20,324 nucleotides of DNA, from positions 1-20,324 of the IMG/VR virus record IMGVR_UViG_3300033141_003288. One strand, written 5' to 3'. The notes below the pieces were generated by a model that saw nothing but the letters and a program-made list of their open reading frames with translations, was not told the DNA's origin and ran no database searches. The DNA comes from a virus. Positions 1 to 6,817 of the stretch are shown one piece after another. The number at the start of each line of letters is the position of its first letter. Position 1 is the stretch's first letter. Position numbers and translations under genes: made by a program.

Positions 1-1726
1 TTATCGTTCCAGTCAAAACATCGGTTGAAGTGCTTGCACCCCAAGGGTCGCCATAATCAGCGTAATAAAAATCAAGTGTCCAGTTAGAACCGCCCGATTG
101 CGTAATTGCAGTTATGGTAGTTAGTTTGATTTCATAAGGAGTTTGAATTGTAGCAATCTTGTCGCCTGCATCTGCGGTTGAGGAGATTTGAACATCAAAC
201 CATTTCTTGGTACGGACCGGTTCAAAATAATCGGAAGTATGTCCACCTAACTTTTCTGCATTATCTACAACCCCATCATTATCGGTATCGTATTCTATCT
301 TGAACATATCGCCGCCGACAAACTCTCCGCCTGCACCACCGCCAGTTAATTGAACACCTCTTAAATCCTGATAATACGACCCGTCTGGGAATGTCTGCAA
401 AGTCCACGTATCAGTCGGCGAACCAGTGCATTTCACGATAACACGACAAATTAAAAATCCCACTTCGTGATATACGGAAGGAACTGTGTAATTAGATATT
501 CCGTAAACATCTGCAATAGCATCGCTTTTCTTGTTATATTCCGTAGAATTATCTGCTGGAAGGTTAATCATTAGATGACAGTATTTAGTCGTATCGGATA
601 GCATTCCCCAGATAACACAGGGAACATATTTGTTATTGCTAATTGATGAACCATCGTGGTAGACGGTAAATGACGAAATCTGCGGTAATTCAACCCACGA
701 TGATGAGGAAATTCTGTATTTTATCGTATCGCCAGAGGAAGTATCCAGAGCAGGAAAAGTCCAGGCGTGCATCTGGTAAATCGTGCCTTCGGTTACTGAA
801 ATATCATTACCAGTTATAGTTGGCTGACACCCTGAATCCCAGGTGGCACGCAGACGAATTCTGTCTGCGGTAAATCTCATATACTCGTCAATTTTTTCTT
901 CCTGCGAGTTCATAAGATATACCGTAACACTACTGCCAGAACAAGAGCCAATTAGTGCGTTTCCTATCTGCGCATAATCACCTGAAGTCGGGTATGAAGT
1001 TCCTGTGGTGATGTTTACCGAATCCCCGTCAGGTGTAAGCCAGATATAAGTCCAGACAGGTGCTGAATCTGTCCCCACCGCAAGAGTAACTGACGAGTTC
1101 GGAACTACATAATTTTTGCCAGAGATATGAAACTCCGTGTATGTTGAACCCCCAACATCATAGAAATACCATTGCGGGACACCAGCAGTTGCTGTAATCT
1201 GATGATTTAAGCCAAGGTGAGATAATCCTTCTGATAATATATTGATATGTTCCCCTGCCTCATCAAGTGCGTCCTCTACATCGTTTGACTCGCCCCAGCG
1301 GTTATTGGCATCGGAGACAGAGACATCAGAGGCAGAAATGTTAGAAGTGGCAATGGCTACTTCTGCGTCAGTAGCAAGAGTAGTTCCAATAACCGTTTCT
1401 ATTTTTCCCTGTGTATCCCATTCTGTATCTCTTGTAATCGCAGAAGGGATTTGAGAATCGGAGATAGAACCAGAAATGTCAGAGAAGCCAATGCCAGTTA
1501 TTGTTCCTGTTACTTTCAGGTTATCAAAATAGCCTGTGGTAACATTTAAGATGTTATACCAATTGAGATTTAAGTTTTGAGTAGCAGGAGTTACTACAAC
1601 ATTACCTTCTGATACGCTAATTGCTTCTTCAGTCCAGGCAGCAGAGGATATATTCTCTTCATACCAGGTTTCAGCGTATGCATATAGAGGAAATATCAAC
1701 AAGATTAAGATTATTATTTTCTTCAT
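1..1726 (-). CDS. Tail-fibre-like protein with signal peptide (3' end outside window)
   Basis: The reading frame is open for about 575 codons from the ATG directly abutting the preceding stop (TGAATG) to the window edge, so the C-terminus is missing. A GAGGG ribosome binding site lies about 8 bases upstream of the ATG. The N-terminus is a classical Sec signal peptide: MKK, a long Ile/Leu core, then a YAYA-ET cleavage site around residue 18. The rest is rich in Ser, Thr, Gly and Asn with beta-type sequence. Near codon 500 there is a segment DTDNDGVVDNAEKLGGHTSD; the xADxLgGHxxxxF-like pattern is common in phage tail fibres and host-recognition proteins. I infer a tail fibre, tip or receptor-binding protein, consistent with its place after the adaptor. 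A signal peptide on such a protein is unusual. Family assignment is tentative; the coding call is firm. Confidence 0.72.
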   Translation of the reverse strand, partial: MKKIIILILLIFPLYAYAETWYEENISSAAWTEEAISVSEGNVVVTPATQNLNLNWYNILNVTTGYFDNLKVTGTITGIGFSDISGSISDSQIPSAITRDTEWDTQGKIETVIGTTLATDAEVAIATSNISASDVSVSDANNRWGESNDVEDALDEAGEHINILSEGLSHLGLNHQITATAGVPQWYFYDVGGSTYTEFHISGKNYVVPNSSVTLAVGTDSAPVWTYIWLTPDGDSVNITTGTSYPTSGDYAQIGNALIGSCSGSSVTVYLMNSQEEKIDEYMRFTADRIRLRATWDSGCQPTITGNDISVTEGTIYQMHAWTFPALDTSSGDTIKYRISSSSWVELPQISSFTVYHDGSSISNNKYVPCVIWGMLSDTTKYCHLMINLPADNSTEYNKKSDAIADVYGISNYTVPSVYHEVGFLICRVIVKCTGSPTDTWTLQTFPDGSYYQDLRGVQLTGGGAGGEFVGGDMFKIEYDTDNDGVVDNAEKLGGHTSDYFEPVRTKKWFDVQISSTADAGDKIATIQTPYEIKLTTITAITQSGGSNWTLDFYYADYGDPWGASTSTDVLTGTI

Positions 1727-2458
1727 TCATCGCACCCTCGGCTTAAAACTTCCCTGTTTATCTGGAATTATATTCAATTCGTTTTTCATCATTCCAAGTT
1801 TCGTCATATACTTCTTTTCATAATAGTCAGCCATATTCATTTGCCTGTCATCACACATACAATCAGCAACGACACGCCAGACGATAAGTTCGTGATAGGG
1901 ATAAAGCCTTTTCCTTCCGTTAAACGGAATATCGGTATCAGAATTCATCTCATCTGGTATCTCTGCGTAATCAATCTGGAGTGTCTGCGAGCCACTGTAA
2001 CTTGAGGAAGGAGCAGGAACAAGACCGATGCGGTTTCTGCGAATGTAATATTCTAAAGGTTTACCATTTGAATCATCTTCCCATGAACCGTCAAGGTCAA
2101 GTTTCCTTATGCTGACCCAACCAAGACGCTCAAAGTCCCCTGCAGAGGTAGAAATCTCAAAAGCCGCTCTGATTATTGTGTAAAAATCATCTGGCAGGAT
2201 ATATTCACGAGTGCCTGTAACTGTATCAATTTTTGCTCGTGACTGAAGACAAAATGTCTTTGCGCAAATATCGTATTGTGCAAGGTTAATACGCTGGTTT
2301 AAGATACTATCTGTCCATCTCTGTTGAGTTGAAATCGTTGAAGTATCGCAGATAAAATATCGTATTTGGCTACGAATATTCCCACGATTTAATGCAAAAG
2401 AGATATTACAGGCAAGCAACAATACTGACAATAGAACCCATATCCGTTTTAATTTCAT
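1727..2458 (-). CDS. Head-to-tail adaptor-like protein with signal peptide
   Basis: A 243-residue protein with a GGGAG ribosome binding site 6 bases before the ATG. After the first ~25 residues it resembles phage head-tail adaptor/connector proteins of the P22 gp4 / podovirus adaptor type: an N-terminal helix with W..(S)ILNQRINLAQ, then TREYILPDDFYTI, a GKPLEYYIRRNRIGLVPAPS stretch, LQIDYAEIPDEM, and a final helical YHELIVWRVVADC..YYEKKY segment. In that family the protein docks under the portal and links it to the tail. Residues 1-22 form a hydrophobic Sec signal (positively charged start, LLSVLLLA core) with a possible AxA-like cleavage at ISFA-LN; LLAC could alternatively be a weak lipobox. 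A signal peptide is not expected on a protein that normally assembles in the cytoplasm. It lies between the secreted 150-aa protein and the tail-fibre-like gene. Confidence 0.7.
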   Translation of the reverse strand: MKLKRIWVLLSVLLLACNISFALNRGNIRSQIRYFICDTSTISTQQRWTDSILNQRINLAQYDICAKTFCLQSRAKIDTVTGTREYILPDDFYTIIRAAFEISTSAGDFERLGWVSIRKLDLDGSWEDDSNGKPLEYYIRRNRIGLVPAPSSSYSGSQTLQIDYAEIPDEMNSDTDIPFNGRKRLYPYHELIVWRVVADCMCDDRQMNMADYYEKKYMTKLGMMKNELNIIPDKQGSFKPRVR

Positions 2459-2475
2459 CAGACACTCCCTATCGT

Positions 2476-2928
2476 TTATTCGGCGTAACCGTAGCGAACA
2501 TTGAAATTCAGAGTATCATAACTTGTGTCAGTATTTTCAATTTTTGAGATTCTAACTGATTCAACCCCGTAGACATCAATAATTTTACTTCCACGAGTTG
2601 GTGATGTGGATATCGTAGAAGTAATCACACAGTAAACTTGCGTTGATGCTTCAGTATCCCAGGTTGAACCATCTGTTGAAAAAACGAAAGTTACAATAGT
2701 CCTGCCAGTAGCAGCAGTGCTTTGCGTAATTCCATAATACTGAACAAACATTTTCTCTGCATACGGCACTCTTACCGAAGAAGATGCCGTAGTATATTCA
2801 CCTGATTTTGGAATGCTTGAAACATCAGTAGTATAGAATGTGCCATCAGCATAAGTTCTCAAACCACCTGCTTGAGCAATTGAGGCAAAAAGCACCACTG
2901 CAAGAAGCCCCAGAAGTATCTTCTTCAT
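2476..2928 (-). CDS. Small exported virion-like protein, 150 aa, unknown function
   Basis: I chose the ATG at 2928 because AGGAGG lies 5 bases upstream; the frame is open 28 codons further but that stretch overlaps the previous gene and has no ribosome binding site. The protein starts with a textbook Sec signal peptide (MKKILLGLLAVVLFASIAQA, predicted cut before GG). The mature ~130 residues are rich in Ser, Thr, Val and Tyr with alternating hydrophobic residues, suggesting a beta-sandwich; the end reads TLNFNVRYGYAE. I do not recognise the family. Position between the 169-aa protein and the adaptor, on the late strand, suggests a minor head or tail surface component. Confidence 0.75.
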   Translation of the reverse strand: MKKILLGLLAVVLFASIAQAGGLRTYADGTFYTTDVSSIPKSGEYTTASSSVRVPYAEKMFVQYYGITQSTAATGRTIVTFVFSTDGSTWDTEASTQVYCVITSTISTSPTRGSKIIDVYGVESVRISKIENTDTSYDTLNFNVRYGYAE

Positions 2929-2948
2929 AAATTCCTCCTGTTTATTTT

Positions 2949-3458
2949 TTACTGTATCCTGCGCTCTGTTATTACCCAGCCCTTGCCTGGAACACCAACT
3001 ATACCAAGACAATCGTATTGTGCGTCAACTTCGTTATTATGAGTTGCACCGTCAATTGTCTGTGAACCAGCAGGGTCAAGGTATAGCACGTGGTTTACAG
3101 ATGTTATATCTTTGAAGATAAATTCTTTTTCATAACCACTTGTGATTGTTGCAGTTGAAGGAAGCGTAACAGTATAAGTGCCTGCTGTCACATCAACTAA
3201 TTGCAATTTTGGAGATGCCACAGTTAAGGTTGTTGTTGCGCTAATAGTGCCATATTTCTCAAGAATTGTTTCGGCAACATTTAGCGTTCCATTAACAGTT
3301 ACATCATCTTCAACATACAAATCACCATCGCCAACCGTAACACCAGCATCACTAACTTCGTTCTGCGTTGCAACCGCTATTCCACTTGGGAAATGCGTTT
3401 CTGCAAAAGCAACGGTTGCAAAAAGACAAACTAATACTACAAGTAAATACTTTCTCAT
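2949..3458 (-). CDS. Exported protein with short beta-repeat region, 169 aa
   Basis: ATG at 3458 follows AGGAGGG with normal spacing. The first 19 residues form a Sec signal (MRKYLLVVLVCLFATVAFA, cut before ETHF). Residues ~45-65 (DGDLYVEDDVTVNGTLNVAE) look like the stacked short beta-strands found at the start of tail spikes and fibres. The C-terminal half is Thr/Val-rich with TYTVTLPSTA, LYLDPAGSQTIDG and GKGWVITERR, as in the beta-domains of phage fibres and decoration proteins. It is the first of four consecutive late genes with signal peptides. Function is inferred only as a virion surface or fibre component. Confidence 0.75.
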   Translation of the reverse strand: MRKYLLVVLVCLFATVAFAETHFPSGIAVATQNEVSDAGVTVGDGDLYVEDDVTVNGTLNVAETILEKYGTISATTTLTVASPKLQLVDVTAGTYTVTLPSTATITSGYEKEFIFKDITSVNHVLYLDPAGSQTIDGATHNNEVDAQYDCLGIVGVPGKGWVITERRIQ

Positions 3459-3474
3459 CTTTTCCCTCCTTATG

Positions 3475-3729
3475 TTATGCTCTAAGAAGCCCTTTCTGTT
3501 TTGCTTCTTGAATTAACCTTTCGGCTTTCTCTTTTGATACAGCAAATACATACTCCTTCACATCTACCTGTCGTATGACTTTGTCAATAACTCTCACTTT
3601 CTGCCCAACCCTGTTTATTGCCTGTAAAGGCACTGATAGTCCCTGAAGCAAAGCTGCAATCTGCATATCTCTGGTAGAGTAAAGGTTTTCTTCAGCTTCT
3701 GTTTTCTTTGGTCTTCCCGGATTCGCCAT
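3475..3729 (-). CDS. Small conserved-looking late protein, 84 aa
   Basis: Good ribosome binding site (GGGAGG, 5 bases before ATG). The protein starts MANPGRPKKTEAEENLYS, a basic start with a GRPKK motif that in other proteins contacts DNA minor grooves, then is mostly helical, ending in a charged helix (SKEKAERLIQEAKQKG). There is no signal peptide, unlike the next four genes. It lies between the zinc-finger gene and the exported proteins. I do not recognise the family; a completion, chaperone or DNA-contacting role would be guesswork. Confidence 0.65.
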   Translation of the reverse strand: MANPGRPKKTEAEENLYSTRDMQIAALLQGLSVPLQAINRVGQKVRVIDKVIRQVDVKEYVFAVSKEKAERLIQEAKQKGLLRA

Positions 3730-3740
3730 AACTACCTCCC

Positions 3741-3923
3741 TTAATGCTCAAAAATGTCAATGAAGCGCTGAAACTCTTTGTATGCATCAGGAATCCACTT
3801 GGCTCTATTCTGACTTAATACATCCCTCAAGCATTGTTTGCAGAGCCACTTGTTATCGTAATGCGTAAGATTCTCCGCATACATACCACACTTATCGCAA
3901 TCGCCTGTTATTTTTGCTCTCAT
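3741..3923 (-). CDS. Small zinc-binding protein, 60 aa
   Basis: Two CxxC pairs (CDKC at residues 9-12 and CKQC near residue 28) separated by about 15 residues make a zinc ribbon or treble-clef knuckle; the rest is one helix. GGAGG lies about 8 bases upstream of the ATG, but it abuts and partly overlaps the 3' arm of a perfect 12-bp hairpin (3934-3966), so translation may depend on RNA folding. It is the first gene after the major capsid gene. Function unknown. Confidence 0.65.
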   Translation of the reverse strand: MRAKITGDCDKCGMYAENLTHYDNKWLCKQCLRDVLSQNRAKWIPDAYKEFQRFIDIFEH

Positions 3924-3933
3924 CGTTTTAGCC

Positions 3934-3966
3934 TCCGGGGTCTTGCAGAATAAACAAGACCCCGGA
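3934..3966 (-). promoter_or_regulatory. Perfect 12-bp hairpin between capsid gene and zinc-finger gene
   Basis: TCCGGGGTCTTG (3934-3945) and CAAGACCCCGGA (3955-3966) are exact reverse complements around a 9-base loop. On the transcribed minus strand no T-run follows, so this is not a normal intrinsic terminator. The stem abuts and slightly overlaps the ribosome binding site of the 60-aa gene. It could protect the 3' end of the capsid message or reduce translation of the downstream gene. Confidence 0.7.
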
Positions 3967-3990
3967 AAAACACTTCAAACTTATGAAGTG
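3966..3990 (-). terminator. Weak terminator-like hairpin at the capsid stop codon
   Basis: On the minus strand CACTTCA, a six-base loop holding the TAA stop of the capsid gene, and TGAAGTG form a 7-bp perfect stem, followed directly by five T residues (3970-3966). Stem GC is low, so it would be a partial terminator that lowers expression of genes beyond the capsid gene. Confidence 0.45.
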
Positions 3991-4961
3991 CTGAAGTTAG
4001 AACCAGCCCAGAATCTCCAGTTCTTAATCATCAGTCCATACCGCTCCACTATGGAGTAGTAATAAACTTGATGCTTATGGTCATACCAGAAGTCAATTTC
4101 AGGTTCTTCGCTCTGGTAGAATATTAGACCTTTCTTGGCGCAACCGATAAACCAAGCGTCGGTATCGGAAAGATAACGCCAAGAGATTGGCTTGACCAAA
4201 TCCTGAATCGGGTTGATTCTGTTTTCTGCGCTATAAGGATTCTTTGATGATTTTAGAACCTCATCCGCCTTAAATTTCATCTCGCCTGTCGGAACAAGAA
4301 TGATATCAGGCGTTATAGCAACTTCGGTGTCATCTTCATTGTAAGCATTCGTCCTTGTTATCAGTTGCCAGAGGGTTCTAAAATTCGCATCGTTCAAATC
4401 GAGCGCCACCCCGTTGTAGTAAGTTCCACCGCCTTTACTTGAGCGGGTATTACCACTCAGGTTAAAAAACGGCTTGCCATCATAGATGTAATCGCCAGAA
4501 GGGTCAGTGAACAAACCGTTTTCAAGCGTCTGATTGAAAATGCTGTGTCCTGAAGTATAGCCGCCATAGTTGAAGTGCTTTGCGACAAACTTATCTTTTG
4601 TCCGCTGGGCATCAACCATAAACTGCTTGGTTATATCCTCTACCCAGTGTTCAAGCCTCTGTATGTCTTTTGATACTTCTCTTGTGGCTGCTAACTTTTT
4701 ACCAAACTTCTTTATGCCGCAATAGGTCGTGTAACCTTCTTTCAAACCAGTAGATGGTATTTCCTCTCCCTCGTTGAACTGTTCAAGGTCAGAAGATGAA
4801 ATCACGGTTGTTGACTGCTCCCATGCGGCATTGGTGGTCTTTATGTCGCAGATTAAAGGAACAACAGATTTTTCCTGTTCATATTCCCTCTGCTCAAGAC
4901 CATATTCATAGGCATTTTTCTTCATGCCTTCAATTAGGTCACTGCGTTTAACTACTCCCAT
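3981..4961 (-). CDS. Major capsid protein (HK97-fold type)
   Basis: 326 residues, a usual size for a major capsid protein without a long delta domain. GGGAGG lies 6 bases before the ATG. The sequence has the expected plan: an N-terminal helical arm, a central E-loop/P-domain region (EGYTTYCGIKKFGKKLAATR), a helix of the spine type (QRLEHWVEDITKQFMVDAQR), and an A-domain with TPDIILVPTGEMKFKADEVL, NPYSAENRINPIQDLVKPIS and WRYLSDTDAWFIGCAKKGLI, a pattern also seen in Mu-gpT-like major heads. It follows the scaffold and decoration genes in the order usual for phage head modules. Hairpins lie on both sides of the gene, consistent with separate control of the most abundant virion protein. Exact family not determined. 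Confidence 0.8.
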   Translation of the reverse strand: MGVVKRSDLIEGMKKNAYEYGLEQREYEQEKSVVPLICDIKTTNAAWEQSTTVISSSDLEQFNEGEEIPSTGLKEGYTTYCGIKKFGKKLAATREVSKDIQRLEHWVEDITKQFMVDAQRTKDKFVAKHFNYGGYTSGHSIFNQTLENGLFTDPSGDYIYDGKPFFNLSGNTRSSKGGGTYYNGVALDLNDANFRTLWQLITRTNAYNEDDTEVAITPDIILVPTGEMKFKADEVLKSSKNPYSAENRINPIQDLVKPISWRYLSDTDAWFIGCAKKGLIFYQSEEPEIDFWYDHKHQVYYYSIVERYGLMIKNWRFWAGSNFSTS

Positions 4962-5102
4962 TTTATACCTCCCTTATCAACATTACATAATAAAAGGTTG
5001 TTCTGCTACTTCCCCTTATTACGCCCGGAAAGAGAGGCGAAGCGAACAACTGTTGTCCCTGCCAGAGAGAATAACTCCCCAGCAGAGACAAACCAGAAAA
5101 GA
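4962..5102 (-). promoter_or_regulatory. Structured 141-base leader of the capsid gene
   Basis: This is the longest gap inside the head operon and has no open frame of note. On the minus strand TTGTCTCTGC (5091-5082) can pair with GCAGGGACAA (5062-5053), a 10-bp stem with one G-T pair, and GAACAAC at 5044-5050 complements GTTGTTC at 4997-5003. These suggest an RNA stabilising or processing element for the capsid message. No consensus sigma-70 promoter was found here. Confidence 0.4.
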
Positions 5103-5600
5103 TTATGTATCTCTCTGGATTTCGTTAGGATTTAGTTTCACAAGGACATAATCTGTATCGCCATCATGAAACATGCCCTGAATAAGCAATACATCTTGAG
5201 TAGATGTGCCGGGATTGGCTACTTGCTGTGTGCCATCATTTACACCAATCAGGTCACATGCTTCTCCAACCCTTGCTTGTGCAAGTGTTGCACTTGAATC
5301 TACTGGTATACAAAAAACTGCTGTCAGGTCAGTTATCACATAGACCTTATCAGCACCAGCAGTTGACGAAGATGTCCAGTAACCATTTGACTCATTTGTT
5401 GAACCAGCAGCAAAAGACCTTGGTGTGCAAGCCCAACCAAAAAGATACTGCGTTGCTGTGAGAGCAAGCGTTACCCTTCCGTTTGCGTCAAGGTAAACGA
5501 AATGCCCTCCATCTGGATGGAACATCTGAGAAGCAGCGACTGGAAGTGTATATCCCTGCACTCCACCTGCAATATGTCCTACTGATAGTAATTTACCCAT
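5103..5600 (-). CDS. Capsid decoration-like protein, 165 aa
   Basis: AGGAGG lies 8 bases before the ATG. A Gly, Ala, Thr and Val-rich beta protein without signal peptide or membrane segment: it starts MGKLLSVGHIAGGVQGYTLP, contains FVYLDANGRVTLALTATQYLFGWA-like strands and ends with DTDYVLVKLNPNEI. Size, composition and position between scaffold and major capsid genes match head-decoration or capsid-stabilising proteins (for example the DUF2190 type with its glycine-rich, barrel-like fold), but I cannot identify the family with certainty. Confidence 0.6.
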   Translation of the reverse strand: MGKLLSVGHIAGGVQGYTLPVAASQMFHPDGGHFVYLDANGRVTLALTATQYLFGWACTPRSFAAGSTNESNGYWTSSSTAGADKVYVITDLTAVFCIPVDSSATLAQARVGEACDLIGVNDGTQQVANPGTSTQDVLLIQGMFHDGDTDYVLVKLNPNEIQRDT

Positions 5601-5612
5601 ATTAGTTACCTC

Positions 5613-6431
5613 CTATTTTTTTCTTGATTCTCGTTTTTTCTTGAGATTATCATCTATTTCCATAGACTTCTCAAGAGGCAAATCCCTTCTTATTGCCCTT
5701 TCAATATCGGCTTGTGTCGGAGTCCTTTTTGGACCGCCTCCACCAACGCCAGGAGCTTTACCAGCACCTGCGCCGCCAAGAACCGTGCGCTTTTCTTCAA
5801 CTTCTTTTTTCGCTTTTTCCACAAGCGCTTCGGCTTTTTTACCTTTAGCAATAAGAATCGCACGCTCTACATCCTGATTGGAAATAGGAACATCAATTGG
5901 AAGTTGACCCAGCTCTATCTCTACTTCATCACCAAAAAGCTTTCTGTCTTCTGGTGAGAGTTCACTTAAAACCTGTTTAATCTTAAGCTGTCGTTTCATA
6001 GTAAGTCCGCTGTAATGTTTTGCAGCAAGGTCAGCCATCCTTGCAGTGGCAGAAAGAGTGCGTGCATACTGCCTGACTCTTTTATCATACTCGTCATCAT
6101 CTTCATAAGCTCCTTTCGGAAGCTCCTGTTTTGCCTGCTCTAAGAAGGGGTCGGAAGCCGAAAAAGTTTTCGCCTGGGATTTTTGGGCGTTTGCCTTCTC
6201 CAGTTCTTCCTGAATCCTTCTTTTTTCCTCTTCTGCCTTCTTTGCTTTGCGTTCCCATTCCTTTACCCGATTTTTGTAAGGAACTCCATGCTCATCCACC
6301 GCCTCTATCTCTTGAGTCGGTGCTTTTGTTTTTGGATTCCCGCTCTCATCTAAAATCGGGTTTCCATTCTCATCAACTTCAATCTCTGGCTCGTTACCCT
6401 GTCCAGCATCGGGTTTTTCTAATGGTGGCAT
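5613..6431 (-). CDS. Scaffold-like protein, 272 aa, coiled coil
   Basis: AGGAGGG lies 5 bases before the ATG. The first ~50 residues are acidic and disordered (Pro, Glu, Asp and Gly, with ENGNPILDESGNPKTKAPT). A long charged coiled coil follows (residues ~55-90, WERKAKKAEEEKRRIQEELE), then a helical middle, a Gly-rich hinge (GGAGAGKAPGVGGGGPKRT) and a basic C-terminal helix (IDDNLKKKRESRKK). Acidic start, coiled-coil centre and basic C-terminal helix that docks on the capsid protein are the classic plan of phage scaffolding proteins, and the gene stands just upstream of the head genes. No protease motif is evident. Confidence 0.7.
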   Translation of the reverse strand: MPPLEKPDAGQGNEPEIEVDENGNPILDESGNPKTKAPTQEIEAVDEHGVPYKNRVKEWERKAKKAEEEKRRIQEELEKANAQKSQAKTFSASDPFLEQAKQELPKGAYEDDDEYDKRVRQYARTLSATARMADLAAKHYSGLTMKRQLKIKQVLSELSPEDRKLFGDEVEIELGQLPIDVPISNQDVERAILIAKGKKAEALVEKAKKEVEEKRTVLGGAGAGKAPGVGGGGPKRTPTQADIERAIRRDLPLEKSMEIDDNLKKKRESRKK

Positions 6432-6448
6432 TTTACCCTCCTATCACG

Positions 6449-6481
6449 CTTCTTTTTACAGGGTGCGACCCTGAAAAGAAG
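6449..6481 (-). promoter_or_regulatory. Strong RNA hairpin upstream of the scaffold gene
   Basis: CTTCTTTT (6449-6456) pairs with AAAAGAAG (6474-6481) and CAGGGT (6459-6464) with ACCCTG (6468-6473), giving 14 base pairs with a two-base bulge and a GCG loop. No T-run follows on the minus strand. It lies 18 bases upstream of the scaffold start, so an RNase processing site or stability element is more likely than a terminator. Confidence 0.6.
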
Positions 6482-6490
6482 GAATTACCA

Positions 6491-6817
6491 TTATTTTTCA
6501 CTTTCATATTTCTCCTGTGCCTTTATATAATTATCTGGCATATTCAATACATGCTCCAATACCGTAACTCTGGTTTCAATTTCAACACGCTTCAAAAGAT
6601 ATTTTTCAGTATTCTTCAAAATGTCATTGACATCAAAACTTTTCAAGATTTCCAAATCCGCTCTGGCATTCTTTAAGGCTTTTTCTATCAACTTCTGATG
6701 CGCCTGAAATTCCTCGCTCTGCTTGAGACGCCTGTAAGAAATTGCCATATCAACTACTTCTTTTTTATGTGCAAGTTCTTCCTTTTTTATTGCTTTGGTA
6801 AAATCTTTTTCTCTCAT
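6491..6817 (-). CDS. Coiled-coil protein after portal, 108 aa
   Basis: The ATG overlaps the portal stop codon (ATGA), a sign of translational coupling; there is no separate strong ribosome binding site. The protein is almost wholly helical and charged (MREKDFTKAIKKEELAHKKE; ARADLEILKSFDVNDILKNT) with heptad-like spacing. I do not recognise a family. Position between portal and scaffold suggests a head-assembly or minor internal protein. Confidence 0.65.
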   Translation of the reverse strand: MREKDFTKAIKKEELAHKKEVVDMAISYRRLKQSEEFQAHQKLIEKALKNARADLEILKSFDVNDILKNTEKYLLKRVEIETRVTVLEHVLNMPDNYIKAQEKYESEK

